Shown here in pieces: positions 7,152 to 17,098 of a stretch of 64,000 nucleotides of DNA. This DNA comes from CAYWNA01 sp964459305 (GTDB lineage Bacteria; Planctomycetota; Planctomycetia; Pirellulales; Pirellulaceae). Each line of letters opens with the position of its first letter. Position 1 is the stretch's first letter. Under the pieces are notes generated by a model. That model was not told the origin of the DNA, searched no databases, and saw only the letters and a list, made by a program, of their open reading frames with translations. The stretch is from contig CAYWNA010000001.1 of NCBI GenBank assembly GCA_964459305.1, positions 124,001 to 188,000 of the forward strand, written 5' to 3'. Position numbers and translations under genes: made by a program.

Positions 7152-8381
7152 TTAACCGTCGCGCTCGTCAGATACTTCTTCCACGCGGCTGATGACGTGT
7201 CCTTTGGCAAATCGCGACCTGATTGCGTCGCCTGCGGACAAAACGTCGGCGTCTATAATGACCTGCCCATCGCCCGCCCGTTGCGTTACACTGTAGCCGC
7301 GGCTCAATACCGCCAACGGGCTCAGCGAATCCAACCGTCCTCCTAGCGAAGCAACACTGTCTTTCGTGCGGGAGAGATGAATCCTGAGTCCTCGCGTAGC
7401 CCGCATTTCCAGATCGTCTAACTGGCGCGCCAAGTCGCGTACGCGCTCGAACGGCCGACGAAACACCCGATGCTCCGCGAGGGCCGTCAAACGCGAACGG
7501 GCGTCGGTCGCCCGTGAACGCAATGCAGCAGCCAGTCGGTGCCGTGCGCCGTCCAGCCCGGCGCGGACTTCTTCTTCCGAGGGAAACACCCGTTCGGCTG
7601 CTTCGCTCGGTGTCAGCGCGCGGAGATCGGCGGCCAAATCCGATAACGTCACGTCGATCTCGTGGCCGACGGCCGACACGATGGGAATCTGCGACGCGAA
7701 GACCGCCCTGACCACCGGCTCCTCGTTGAAGCACCACAGGTCTTCCAGGCTTCCGCCACCTCGGCCGACGACAAGAACATCCGGGGGCTCTGCCAGTGCG
7801 TTGGCAACGCGAATACCTCGGGCGATTTCCTCTGCGGCGCCCTCGCCCTGTACTTTCGTCGGGACGACCAGTACGTGCGCTCCACGCCAGCGTCGTCGTG
7901 CAACTTCCAGAAAATCCCGGATCGCGGCGCCGGTCGGACTGGTAACGAAAGCAATCCGGCGCGGGAACCGAGGCAGAGCTTTCTTATGCCGCGCATCGAA
8001 CAGGCCTTCGGCGGCCAGTCGCTCCTGCAGCTTGCGGAGCGCCAGTTGCAGGGCGCCAATGCCAAGAGGTTCGACCTGCCGAATAATCAGTTGATAGACG
8101 CCGCGCGGCGGATAGACGTCGATATCGCCACGACAGACAACTTCTTGGCCATCCTCCAGGTCGAACCTCAAACGTGATGCTGCACTGCGCCAAATCACTC
8201 CGCGAACTTGAGCGTTCTCATCCTTAAGCGTGAGATAGATGTGGCCCGACCGAGGCCGGGCCACGTCGGACAATTCGCCGCTGACCCACACCGAGGGAAA
8301 CGCCGTCTGCAGCGACTCTTTGATCCGCAATGTAAGCTGCGACACACTCAGGGGCTGTTCCGCGGGTGGTAGTGTTTCCAT
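7152..8381 (-). CDS. xseA: exodeoxyribonuclease VII large subunit
   Basis: 409 residues. The N-terminal OB-fold (LSVSQLTLRIKESLQTAFPS, VWVSGELSDVARPRSGHIYL) binds single-stranded DNA. The catalytic domain carries FPRRIAFVTSPTGAAIRDFL, VLVVGRGGGSLEDLWCFNEE and VSAVGHEIDVTLSDLAADLR, the hallmark XseA blocks. The C-terminus is the coiled-coil segment ending LAVLSRGYSVTQ. With XseB the enzyme degrades single-stranded DNA from either end in repair and recombination. No xseB gene follows, although xseA and xseB are often adjacent in bacteria. A possible separate xseB would lie elsewhere. The length is slightly below the usual 400-460. Confidence 0.96.
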   Translation of the reverse strand: METLPPAEQPLSVSQLTLRIKESLQTAFPSVWVSGELSDVARPRSGHIYLTLKDENAQVRGVIWRSAASRLRFDLEDGQEVVCRGDIDVYPPRGVYQLIIRQVEPLGIGALQLALRKLQERLAAEGLFDARHKKALPRFPRRIAFVTSPTGAAIRDFLEVARRRWRGAHVLVVPTKVQGEGAAEEIARGIRVANALAEPPDVLVVGRGGGSLEDLWCFNEEPVVRAVFASQIPIVSAVGHEIDVTLSDLAADLRALTPSEAAERVFPSEEEVRAGLDGARHRLAAALRSRATDARSRLTALAEHRVFRRPFERVRDLARQLDDLEMRATRGLRIHLSRTKDSVASLGGRLDSLSPLAVLSRGYSVTQRAGDGQVIIDADVLSAGDAIRSRFAKGHVISRVEEVSDERDG

Positions 8382-8563
8382 TTTCTACCTGCAGGACAGA
8401 GGAAGGGAAAAACGGGAAGAAACGCAAGAATTTTATCCTATTGAGATTAAACTCCAAGGCGGCTTGTGCCTTCCTGCTGACGCTTGTGTTATGCTTCAGC
8501 GGAGGGGATAATGAATCTTTTGAGGCCATATTCAATGAACATCAATTGACCGTCTGAGGAGTG

Positions 8564-9415
8564 ATGTCACAAGCTATTTGGTACTTTGCTGACGGGGACG
8601 AGGAAAGAGGTCCGGTTACCGAGGCCCAAATCCGAGCCTTGATTGGCACCGGCAACCTGAAGTCCGACGACTTGGTGTGGAAAGAAGGCATGGAGGACTG
8701 GGCTCCGGCGGGAGAAGTACCCGGTCTCTTCAACAAAGAACCGGCCGCACCTCCTGTTGATTCGCCTGCAAAACGCGCCGTACCAATGGAGAAGCCGAAC
8801 GTCGAACCGGAAGCCCCGAAAAGGCCCGCAAAGGCGCCGGCGGAGGGTGCGCGAATCACGCCTCCACGTATCGATTTTTCCAAGGCCATTGACCGGTTCA
8901 AGTCTGCCGGTTCCCCCGGCCTGATGCTGTTCGTGGCGGGATTCATGTTGGTCCTGTTGTCGAAGGGCTGCGACTCGCTGGGCACGCGATACGTCGCGCG
9001 GATCAATGCAAAGTCACAAGTTGCTGAGAGCCATTTCCAGGACGCCTGGGACCGCCAACGGTCTGCCATCGAAAGGCAACAGCAGAAACTGCGTGATAAT
9101 ACCGGTCCCAGCCCAGAGAACCGGCAGGAGCTGAATTCGTTGGCCCAAGAACTGGAACAATTGAATGAGGAGAAACAGGAGGAGATCGAGGAGCTTCGCC
9201 AAGGGAAATGGCAGGAATTGGCCAATGCGGCACGTGATGCGGAAGCGAACAACGAGATGTGGGGATTCTGGCGGGAAGGCTTCTTTTGGTGTGGCACCTT
9301 CGTGTTTTCCGTGGGCCTGATGGTGGTCGGCTTCAACGGAAAAGGAGCCTATCGCTGGATGTGTCTAATCATGCTGGCGATTATTGTCTTCAGCCTGTAC
9401 GTTGGGCGTGCGTGA
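8564..9415 (+). CDS. GYF-domain (GYF_2) membrane protein
   Basis: About 283 residues. The N-terminal 50 residues (WYFADGDEERGPVTEAQIRA, then DDLVWKEGMEDWAPAGEVPG) are a GYF_2 domain, a small peptide-binding module common in planctomycete and other bacterial membrane proteins. A Pro/Ala-rich linker follows, then TM helices at about 123-143 (GLMLFVAGFMLVLLSKG), a Gln/Glu-rich coiled coil (about 155-225) and two C-terminal TM helices. It is probably an inner-membrane scaffold with the GYF domain in the cytoplasm; its partners are unknown. ATG 8564 is chosen over GTG 8561 because the AGGAG motif lies immediately before them. Confidence 0.75.
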   Translation: MSQAIWYFADGDEERGPVTEAQIRALIGTGNLKSDDLVWKEGMEDWAPAGEVPGLFNKEPAAPPVDSPAKRAVPMEKPNVEPEAPKRPAKAPAEGARITPPRIDFSKAIDRFKSAGSPGLMLFVAGFMLVLLSKGCDSLGTRYVARINAKSQVAESHFQDAWDRQRSAIERQQQKLRDNTGPSPENRQELNSLAQELEQLNEEKQEEIEELRQGKWQELANAARDAEANNEMWGFWREGFFWCGTFVFSVGLMVVGFNGKGAYRWMCLIMLAIIVFSLYVGRA

Positions 9416-9467
9416 GACCTTTGGCATTGGAGTGCCGTTCAGACGTAGACGATGCATCCCAATGCCC

Positions 9468-9493
9468 GCCGTCGCCTCCGGCTTCGGGCCAAC
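9468..9493. repeat. single arm of palindromic repeat family F
   Basis: CGCCTCCGGCTTCGGG and its flanks match the arm sequence of the complete palindrome at 54801-54884 with few differences. Only one arm is visible here, between the convergent GYF and lipoprotein genes, so it may be a decayed copy. Confidence 0.5.
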
Positions 9494-9516
9494 CGATGAA
9501 GTTGTTTCGGCTGAGT

Positions 9517-11339
9517 TCAGCGCAGCCATTCGTCGATTACCTGCTTCTTCTCCTCCTCCGTTCCCGTAGCCAGTGTGCTGCCCAGTTGGTCGTTGCCCAA
9601 CTTCCGCTGATAGGCCAACAAGAGATGATTGTCCTCAATCAGGCCCTGTGTGTGGTACATCCGAATCTCCGCGAGCACCGGAAGCGGATTCTCATGAGTC
9701 TCGCCGAGCAGCGCACCGATTCGGCCCAAGGCGTGTTCCTGTTGCAAGGTGGGCATTTGGGCAATTCGCCAATTGCCATCAATGTGTTCGAATAGCTTCT
9801 CCATCGCCTCGTCGACCGGATCGTCACCCCGGCTGTTCTCATTGGCACGGAACACCTGAACCGCGATGTTGTTCAACGTTGGTTTCTTTAGTTCGTATGC
9901 CTTCTTTCCGTCGGCGACGCTGTACACCTGAACCTTGGTGGTGGTGGATATCTGTTGGGTCCGGCGGACGACCACAACATTCACGTTGAACACGCACAGG
10001 GCATCCAACTCGGCCTCTTTCGCCAGCTTTAACAGTTCCTTTGTCGGCGCCGGCCCGATCAGCAACGCGCCCGGTGCGAGTTGCGTGACGGAAGCATCCG
10101 AGCGTCGTCGACCACCTGCGCGTCCGCCGCCGAAACCGTCTTCCTGTCCTCCTTCGTAAGAGTCAACACCGGCGCCGGCCATCCCCATCCCTGGTCCACC
10201 GCCGCCCATCCTCCCACCGCCTTGCCTTTGAGTGCCTGCAGCGTTGGCAGACTTTAGGACTTCGCCATAATCGCCTCGGGCCAATCGGTCCTTCAGTCCT
10301 TCGAAGAACATCTGGCCCAATTCGCCAGTGTACTTCTGCAACTGGGCGTTTACCTGCCCACCGCCGCCCTGCTGCATGCCGGCGCCCGGACCGCCGAAGT
10401 CCGCCCCTCCACCGCCTTGCCCTCCGTCACCGCGCCCTCCTCCGCGGCCCTTATCGGGCATCTTCTGATTGGTGCCGATTGGGTAAATATTGCCCTCGTG
10501 GCCGCCAGCGTTGAATTCGATACCGATTCCCCAACGCACGGCCAAACCCGGCCGCTTCGGCGGACCGATCCATCCCATCTTTCCCAACAGTTCACGGGCC
10601 GGTGCGTCGTCAGCCGTCACCGCGTGAGCGAAAAGAAACTGGAAAGCCATCTTGTCGCGACCCTGCTGGAAGGCCTGGGCGGCCATGTCGGCAAGCGTCT
10701 TTGGTTGCCGGGACTGACTGCTCCCGGCGCCCCGTCCTCGTCCAGGACCGCCCATGCCGGGGTACATCCCAGCGCCGCCTTCCCCAGACTCATCGCCTCC
10801 CATGCCCTCCTCCGTTCCCGCTTCCATACCCTCTTCCATGCCTGAATACATCTCCGATCCGTCCATACCTTCTTCCATACCCCCGTCCATGTCCTCTTCC
10901 ATGCCTGAATACATCTCCGATCCGTCCATACCTTCTTCCATACCCTCNNNNNNNNNNNNNNNNNNNNNNNNNNNNNNNNNNNNNNNNNNNNNNNNNNNNN
11001 NNNNNNNNNNNNNNNNNNNNNNNNNNNNNNNNNNNNNNNNNNNNNNNCCTCTTCCATGCCTGAATACATCTCCGATCCGTCCATACCTTCTTCCATACCC
11101 TCGCCCATGCCCCCTTCCATCCCCGAGCCCAGGTCGTCTCCGTCTGACTCGCCGCCTTCCATGCCTTCCATCCCGCCTTCACCCGACTCACCCATCCCAG
11201 GGCCACCGCCGGGGTCGCCTTCTCCTTCGGCTCCCGATGTGGCGGCACCGTCAGCGACCTCGGATGAATCATCGCCTCCACAACCCACCAGACCTACGAG
11301 CAAAACCAACGTCAAGCCGAGTGTTATTGAGGATCGCAT
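9517..11339 (-). CDS. lipoprotein with Met/acid-rich 21-residue tandem repeats (interrupted by assembly gap)
   Basis: The N-terminus MRSSITLGLTLVLLVGLVGC ends in a lipobox with Cys20. It is followed by an acidic Gly-rich linker and then tandem repeats of about 21 residues (GMEEGMDGSEMYSGMEEDMD), 63 bp each. The 100-N gap lies inside the repeat array, so copy number and frame through the gap are unknown; both sides belong to one gene because the repeat reads in frame from each flank. After the repeats comes a GGPGRGRGAGSS linker and a conserved-looking C-terminal domain (about 300 residues, including LAPGALLIGPAPTKELL). I do not recognise that domain. Probably an outer-membrane or periplasmic lipoprotein. 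Confidence 0.75.
10948..11047. other. assembly gap (100 N) inside a tandem repeat
   Basis: Exactly 100 N, the conventional placeholder for a gap of unknown size. The 63-bp repeat unit is visible on both sides (unit positions 10838, 10901 and 11056 align), so the gap is a collapsed repeat array within one gene. Confidence 0.98.
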
Positions 11340-11517
11340 GGCAACTACCTTTATTGAGGTATGGGAAAGGGCGGAACAAACGGGCTGGGACACCAGTCAT
11401 TATGCCACTGTTCAGCTTCGTTGTCGAGATTCGAATCCACAGCGCAAGAAAAACGCCGAAACCAGTGTTCCAGCGTTCGTCCCTTGGATCCGCAATGGGC
11501 CTGCGTTTCTTGGCGTA

Positions 11518-14196
11518 TCAGTACGACCGGATCAGTTGCGCCGGCCGGTGCCATTTGACGTCCATTTCCTCGTCGAGATCGCGATACCACTGCTCCATAA
11601 CCCGATCTCGTTCCATCGCTGCCATGTGAAACGTCTGAAACGAAACGCCGCTGGTCAAGAAATTCTCTCGGCGTTCGTCCTCATCGGGCGTTTCGCTCAC
11701 GACACGTACCACGTAGACGAACGTCTGCGGTTCGTTTACGGCAACGCCAGTCTCGCCCGGTTCCAGCGCAAACACCGCTTCCATGAAGTCCATGCCGGCG
11801 AATTCCACGCCGTCCACGGTACTGAGCGTCGGCTGCCCGTATCCCATGGGCACGGACCCGCCGGTCATCCAACTGAACTCGTTCGTATCTACTACCTTCC
11901 CGGCCGTCTCTTCGTCGAGCGATTCCCTCATCGACTCAGCACCTTTGATCTTCTTGGCCAGTTTCTCGGCCTCGACCTTGGCCAACTGAAATGCTTTCCC
12001 CTGCTTCCAAGCGTCCACAACTTCATCCAAGGCGGGTCTCCAGCCCGGGTGATGCTTGAACAAGTTAGTGAACTTGGCGGCAATTGTTTTCGCGTCTTCG
12101 ATGGTTATATCCTCAATTCCATCGGCGCCGCCAGCGATAACAACGAACTTGTACAGCGTTCCGGCAGTGTTATAGCCGGCCCGGTCGAGTTTCTCAATCA
12201 GCTTATCTTCCAAGCCCAACTTGTCGAGTGGCCAGTCCATCCACTCGTGGTCCGCGAGTTCCGGGACGAATGGTTCTTGCTCCTCTACTTTCCAATAAAG
12301 GAACTCAACGTCCGCTTCAAAGGACCGGATTTGGTCGGCCTTGTACAGCGGAATCCCCTCCGCATACGCGTTTTGAGCGAAGGTGATCGTCTGCATTTGG
12401 CGTTGACTGAAGTTGAACGTGTAGGCCTTGCCCAACTCGCGGTCGCCAATCTCGATCTCGTCGACCAAGGGCGTCTCGCCTGCCGTGAAACCCCACTCCT
12501 CGGCCAATGCATCAGGATCAATCGACGCCGGTTTCTCAGCTTCAGAATCGACCTCTTTCAGTCCCTTCCATCTCATCATCTTTCGGAAATGCACATCGAT
12601 GTCTTGCCTCGCGCCCTCCAACGCGTCATTCAATTTGTCTTGCGCGGTTTTCGAAACGATGCTGCGGCGTATCTCATCTTCCACGTCTTTCAGCGGCTTG
12701 TATTTGACCTCCACCGCCACTGCCACGATGTCCTTCGACGGTACTGCATCCGGTTTGTCGCTCGCCGCTTTGGGCGCTTCATCGCCATCGGCCGCCGGTG
12801 CTTCTTCTGGTTTGGGCTCCTTTTTCTTCTCGCCTACAGCGTCGTCGGCCGGTTCCTTGGTGTCTGACTTGGCCTTCGTTTCGACTTCGGCGTCTCCAGC
12901 CTCCTCGTCGGCATTAAGACTTACAAACACCGTATCTTCGAAACGCAGATTGCTCGCACCTTCAGAATCGCTGGGCTCGACCGGATTGTCCCCTGCAGGT
13001 TTCGTTTTCTTGTCCGCCTTGGGAGTGTTGGGTTCCACCGTCTCCTCCGAGGTGCTCTCTTCGGGACCGGCTGTCTCGGACGATTCCTCCATGGACGCTT
13101 CCGAAGCCGCAGGTTCGTCCGATTCAGGTTTCGTGGCTGTTGCGTCTTGGCTCTCCTCCGCGTCATCTTTCGCTTCCGGCTCGGTATCCTTCTTGCCCGG
13201 TATCGGCTCTGGCTCTTCGCCTGAAGGCTTTGCCGCTGCCGCTTCTTCCCCAGAATCCTCGCCCTCGGCGGGAGGCAGTTCCGGCATCTTGAAGTCGTCC
13301 TTGTTTTCTTCGTAGTATTTCTTGACCTGCTCCTCGGTTACCGTCGCCATTTCCTTGTCCAGGAACCGTTGGAATTCGGCCTTCAAATACTGAAACGCGA
13401 TCTTGCGTCGCCGTTTGAATCCTGGTTCAGGGCTGTTCGGAGACGGGTAACGATCCTTCGCTTCGTCATAAAGTTCCTCCACCTCGGCGTTGGTGGGCGT
13501 GCCCGTCACCTTGTCCTTGTACTCCGCTACCTCGATCGGCAGCACTTCCGCCTTGATCTGTCGTTTCAAACGATTGAAGTAGTCCCAGGCATAACCCGGC
13601 GGCATCGCCAAAAGCCCGCTGGCTGCCATCATGCGCATATTCTGGGCCAGCAACTCCGTGCGGAGTTGTTCAAATAGTTGCTCTCGCGTAACGCGACCGC
13701 CGGTGGCGTCCTGGAGGTTCGACGCGAACTGGCTGCGCGGAATCACATCGTCGCTCAACTCGTCCAGGAACTCATAGATGGCTTGGTCCGTCACCATCAC
13801 GCCTGCTTCCTCGGCCTTCCTTGCAAGCAGTCTAGTCTGCACCAAGTGCTCTTCCTGAAACGAGCGGGGAATGCCTGGATTGACAATCTGACCGCGTTGG
13901 TCACGTGTTACTCCGGGCCCTTTTGGTGTACCCTTGGCCTCGATCGTTCGTTGAACGAGTAGGTCGAGGAACCGGATGGCGAGGTTGTGCGAGGCGCGCA
14001 TGTGCGCCAACTCGTCTTCACTGATCTTGCCGTGCCTCCAGGTCACCACCGTGTCCGAGGCTGGTCCGGGACCCATCTGGCGCTGTTGATAGTCCGTAAA
14101 AATGCCGCCCACCGTGAATATGATGATGATCAGCACACCAAAGACGGCTAGCAGAACTTTTTGGTGCCTTCGAAAGTACGCAAGAGGGTTGGACAT
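11518..14196 (-). CDS. PpiD/SurA-like membrane-anchored periplasmic folding factor
   Basis: 892 residues from ATG 14196 (MSNPLAYFRRHQKVLLAVFG). One TM helix at about 13-32 (LLAVFGVLIIIIFTVGGIF) places the bulk in the periplasm, as in PpiD. The segment at about 45-200 (DTVVTWRHGKISEDELAHMR, NLAIRFLDLLVQ) resembles a SurA_N-like chaperone region. Residues about 320-530 are a highly acidic Glu/Ala/Ser/Asp-rich disordered region, followed by a second folded half. I see no clear parvulin PPIase domain, so catalytic isomerase activity is doubtful. It is read in the same direction as, and just upstream of, the repeat lipoprotein gene, and is divergent from topA. Confidence 0.55.
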   Translation of the reverse strand: MSNPLAYFRRHQKVLLAVFGVLIIIIFTVGGIFTDYQQRQMGPGPASDTVVTWRHGKISEDELAHMRASHNLAIRFLDLLVQRTIEAKGTPKGPGVTRDQRGQIVNPGIPRSFQEEHLVQTRLLARKAEEAGVMVTDQAIYEFLDELSDDVIPRSQFASNLQDATGGRVTREQLFEQLRTELLAQNMRMMAASGLLAMPPGYAWDYFNRLKRQIKAEVLPIEVAEYKDKVTGTPTNAEVEELYDEAKDRYPSPNSPEPGFKRRRKIAFQYLKAEFQRFLDKEMATVTEEQVKKYYEENKDDFKMPELPPAEGEDSGEEAAAAKPSGEEPEPIPGKKDTEPEAKDDAEESQDATATKPESDEPAASEASMEESSETAGPEESTSEETVEPNTPKADKKTKPAGDNPVEPSDSEGASNLRFEDTVFVSLNADEEAGDAEVETKAKSDTKEPADDAVGEKKKEPKPEEAPAADGDEAPKAASDKPDAVPSKDIVAVAVEVKYKPLKDVEDEIRRSIVSKTAQDKLNDALEGARQDIDVHFRKMMRWKGLKEVDSEAEKPASIDPDALAEEWGFTAGETPLVDEIEIGDRELGKAYTFNFSQRQMQTITFAQNAYAEGIPLYKADQIRSFEADVEFLYWKVEEQEPFVPELADHEWMDWPLDKLGLEDKLIEKLDRAGYNTAGTLYKFVVIAGGADGIEDITIEDAKTIAAKFTNLFKHHPGWRPALDEVVDAWKQGKAFQLAKVEAEKLAKKIKGAESMRESLDEETAGKVVDTNEFSWMTGGSVPMGYGQPTLSTVDGVEFAGMDFMEAVFALEPGETGVAVNEPQTFVYVVRVVSETPDEDERRENFLTSGVSFQTFHMAAMERDRVMEQWYRDLDEEMDVKWHRPAQLIRSY

Positions 14197-14241
14197 TGAG
14201 CGTGTTCCTAGGTGATATGGGCTGGACCATCCCAACTAGAC

Positions 14242-14270
14242 TTGACAGGCCGACTCGTCGCGTCTAAATG
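14242..14270 (+). promoter_or_regulatory. candidate sigma70-type promoter for topA
   Basis: TTGACA at 14242-14247, then a 17-bp spacer and TAAATG at 14265-14270. The -35 box is perfect but the -10 is weak. It lies in the divergent interval about 100 bp upstream of the topA ATG. Based on sequence resemblance only. Confidence 0.25.
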
Positions 14271-14365
14271 GGGTGCCTATCTCCGGCGGCCGAAATGAAG
14301 TAAGACAGCAGATTTTAGGGCGAATTGACGTAAATACAATCCCAAAAAGGACTGTGGGAACATCC

Positions 14366-17032
14366 ATGGCCAAGAAATCGGCAACGAAAAGCGGCAAGTC
14401 ATTGGTGATTGTCGAATCGCCAGCCAAGGCGCGGACAATCGGAAAATTCCTTGGGAAAGACTTCGCCGTCGAAGCGAGCGTCGGGCACATCCGCGACCTT
14501 CCCCAAGGCGCGAAAGAGGTGCCCGACAAACACAAGGGCGAACCGTGGGCCTACCTGGGAGTGAACGTCGACGAAGATTTCACGCCCATCTACGTTGTGC
14601 CGTCGGACAAGAAGAAGCAGGTAACCAAGCTGCGAACCGCCCTCAAGCAGGCCACAGACCTCTACCTGGCGACGGATGAAGATAGGGAGGGCGAGGCGAT
14701 CAGTTGGCACTTGTGCGAAGTGCTGAAGCCGAAAGTGCCAGTGCACCGATTGGTGTTTCACGAGATCACCGAGGAGGCCATTCAGGAGGCAATCAAGAAT
14801 CCCCGCGGGATCGACGAAGGCTTGGTCAAAGCGCAAGAGACTCGGCGGATCCTCGACCGGCTGTACGGTTACGAGGTTTCGCCCTTGCTCTGGAGGAAGA
14901 TCGGCCCGCGTCTTTCGGCCGGGCGAGTCCAAAGTGTCGCCGTGCGGCTGATCGTGGAACGCGAGCGGGAGCGGTGCGCCTTTGTATCGGCCAATTGGTG
15001 GGATCTCATCGGCATATTCGCCACGGATGACGATTCCAAGTTTTCGGCCACGCTGATCTCGGTGGGCGGACGCCGGGTGCCGTCGGGCAAAGACTTTAAT
15101 TCGAAGACTGGCAAGGTCAAAGATGCTGGTCCGCTCGTGCTGAATGAACAGCAGGCAGTTGAATTGGCCGAACGGCTGAAGACCGCGAGTTTTCGTATAG
15201 CGTCGATGGAAGACAAGCCCTACACGACGCGACCGGCTGCGCCTTTCACGACCAGCACGATGCAGCAGGAAGCCAACCGCAAGCTGGGATTCACGGCTCG
15301 ACGGACGATGAACGTCGCCCAAAGCCTGTACGAGAACGGGTACATCACTTACATGCGAACCGACTCGACCACATTGGCCCAGGTGGCCATCAACGCGGCT
15401 CGCGGCCTCGTCAGGTCCGAATACGGTGATAAATACTTGCCCGACACCCCGCGGATCTACGCGTCGAAAGTCAAAAACGCACAGGAGGCTCACGAGGCGA
15501 TTCGGCCCGCCGGCCATCCATTCCGCCTGCCCGAATCTCTGCGATCGGAGTTGGGCCCCGACGAATTTCGGTTGTTTGAGTTGATTTGGAAACGGACGAT
15601 CGCCAGCCAGATGGCAGATGCCCGGGGACATCGAATCACGATCACGATCGAAGGCGACGACGCGGTGTTTCAGGTCAGTGGCAAGACCATCGATTTCCCC
15701 GGTTTCTTGAGGGCTTACGTCGAAGGTTCGGACGATCCCCAGGCGGAATTGGCAGACAAAGAGACGCTCCTACCTCAGGTGGTCCTCGACCAAGTGATTG
15801 CTTGCCGCGATTTGGAGCCAAAAAGCCATGTGACACAACCGCCTGCACGATACAGCGAAGCATCGTTGACTCGGGCACTGGAGGAAATGGGCATTGGTCG
15901 CCCCAGCACCTATGCCTCGATCATCGACACCATCCAGGCACGCGAATATGTGTTCAAGAAGGGCAACTCACTAATACCCTCGTGGACAGCGTTTTCCGTG
16001 GTGCGTTTATTGGAAGAACACCTCGCGCACTTGGTCAACTATGAGTTCACCGCTCGAATGGAAGATTTCCTGGATGCCATCAGCCGCCACGAGACGGAGC
16101 ATCTCACCTACTTGCGAGAGTTCTTCTTCGGAAACGACACGCCCGGCCTCAAGCAGCGTATCCAAGACAAAATCAAGGAAATCGATGCCCGTGAGGTCAG
16201 CCGCTTCTCACTAGGCAAGCCCACTGGCGGCGAGTATCCGGACGAGGTATTTCTTCGAGTCGGCAAGTTCGGGCCGTTTCTGGAACAAGGCGAACGCCGC
16301 GCCAGCGCTCCTCACGAAATGCCGCCCGATGAACTGACGTTGGAAAAGGCACTGCAGCTCTTGGAGGAAGGGCAGAAGGAGGAAGAGCCGCTTGGGATCT
16401 GCCCGGACACACACAAGCCGGTGTTTCTGAAAAAAGGCCGATTTGGGCCGTTCGTGCAGCTGGGAGCCGCGGATGGAGACGAAAAGCCAAAGAATGCTTC
16501 TCTCCTGAAAGGCATGGCGCTGGAGGAAGTCGACCTGCAGACGGCGCTCGCCCTGCTCTCTCTGCCGCGCACCGTGGGCGAGCACCCGGATTCGAAGGAA
16601 CCGATCGTCGCACAGAATGGCCGCTATGGCCCCTACGTCAAATGCGGCAATGAGACCCGTTCCTTGCCCGACGACCTATCGCCGCTGGAGGTTTCACACG
16701 AGCAAGCCCTGTTCTTGCTGGCGCAGCCCAAGGCACGCGGGCGAAGCAGCACACCGAAAGAGCCGATCAAGGTATTCGAGGCGTCGCCCATCACCGAAAA
16801 CCCCGTTCGTCTGCTCGATGGCCGCTACGGTCCCTACGTGACGGATGGAAAAACGAACGCATCGCTGCCCAAAGGTGTCGCGCCGGGGGACGTAACTTTC
16901 GACTACGCCTTACAATTGCTCGCGGAGCGCGCGGCCCGAGGTCCTGCGACTCGACGAAAGAAGAAGTCCGCCAAGAAAAAGTCGGTAAAGAAAAAAACCG
17001 CCAAGAAGAAGTCGGCAAAGAAAAACGGGTAA
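14366..17032 (+). CDS. topA: type I DNA topoisomerase (TopA)
   Basis: 888 residues from ATG 14366 (MAKKSATKSGKSLVIVESPA). The Toprim domain has VESPAKARTIGKFLG and ATDEDREGEAISWHL (DxDxE-type metal site). The catalytic Tyr is in YENGYITYMRTDSTTL. RLSAGRVQSVAVRLIVERER is also conserved. The enzyme relaxes negative supercoils by single-strand passage. Instead of C4 zinc ribbons, the C-terminus has four Toprim_C repeats (FLRVGKFGPFLEQG, FLKKGRFGPFVQLG, VAQNGRYGPYVKCG, RLLDGRYGPYVTDG), then a Lys/Ala histone-H1-like tail of about 24 residues. An upstream in-frame ATG at 14273 would add 31 poorly conserved residues and is less likely. Confidence 0.97.
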   Translation: MAKKSATKSGKSLVIVESPAKARTIGKFLGKDFAVEASVGHIRDLPQGAKEVPDKHKGEPWAYLGVNVDEDFTPIYVVPSDKKKQVTKLRTALKQATDLYLATDEDREGEAISWHLCEVLKPKVPVHRLVFHEITEEAIQEAIKNPRGIDEGLVKAQETRRILDRLYGYEVSPLLWRKIGPRLSAGRVQSVAVRLIVERERERCAFVSANWWDLIGIFATDDDSKFSATLISVGGRRVPSGKDFNSKTGKVKDAGPLVLNEQQAVELAERLKTASFRIASMEDKPYTTRPAAPFTTSTMQQEANRKLGFTARRTMNVAQSLYENGYITYMRTDSTTLAQVAINAARGLVRSEYGDKYLPDTPRIYASKVKNAQEAHEAIRPAGHPFRLPESLRSELGPDEFRLFELIWKRTIASQMADARGHRITITIEGDDAVFQVSGKTIDFPGFLRAYVEGSDDPQAELADKETLLPQVVLDQVIACRDLEPKSHVTQPPARYSEASLTRALEEMGIGRPSTYASIIDTIQAREYVFKKGNSLIPSWTAFSVVRLLEEHLAHLVNYEFTARMEDFLDAISRHETEHLTYLREFFFGNDTPGLKQRIQDKIKEIDAREVSRFSLGKPTGGEYPDEVFLRVGKFGPFLEQGERRASAPHEMPPDELTLEKALQLLEEGQKEEEPLGICPDTHKPVFLKKGRFGPFVQLGAADGDEKPKNASLLKGMALEEVDLQTALALLSLPRTVGEHPDSKEPIVAQNGRYGPYVKCGNETRSLPDDLSPLEVSHEQALFLLAQPKARGRSSTPKEPIKVFEASPITENPVRLLDGRYGPYVTDGKTNASLPKGVAPGDVTFDYALQLLAERAARGPATRRKKKSAKKKSVKKKTAKKKSAKKNG

Positions 17033-17098
17033 GCGATCTGCTCAGTCCCCCCTTTTCTGCAGACTTTGGGAGACTGTCAAAAGACGGCGAGGAAGCGC

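Noticed and set aside
10833..11104. CRISPR or satellite array around the N gap
   Set aside because: The 63-bp units are coding and in frame with a lipoprotein; no spacers.
11428..11448. GAGATTCGAATCCACAG, similar to a reverse-complement T-loop
   Set aside because: Flanking bases do not pair and no cloverleaf is possible.
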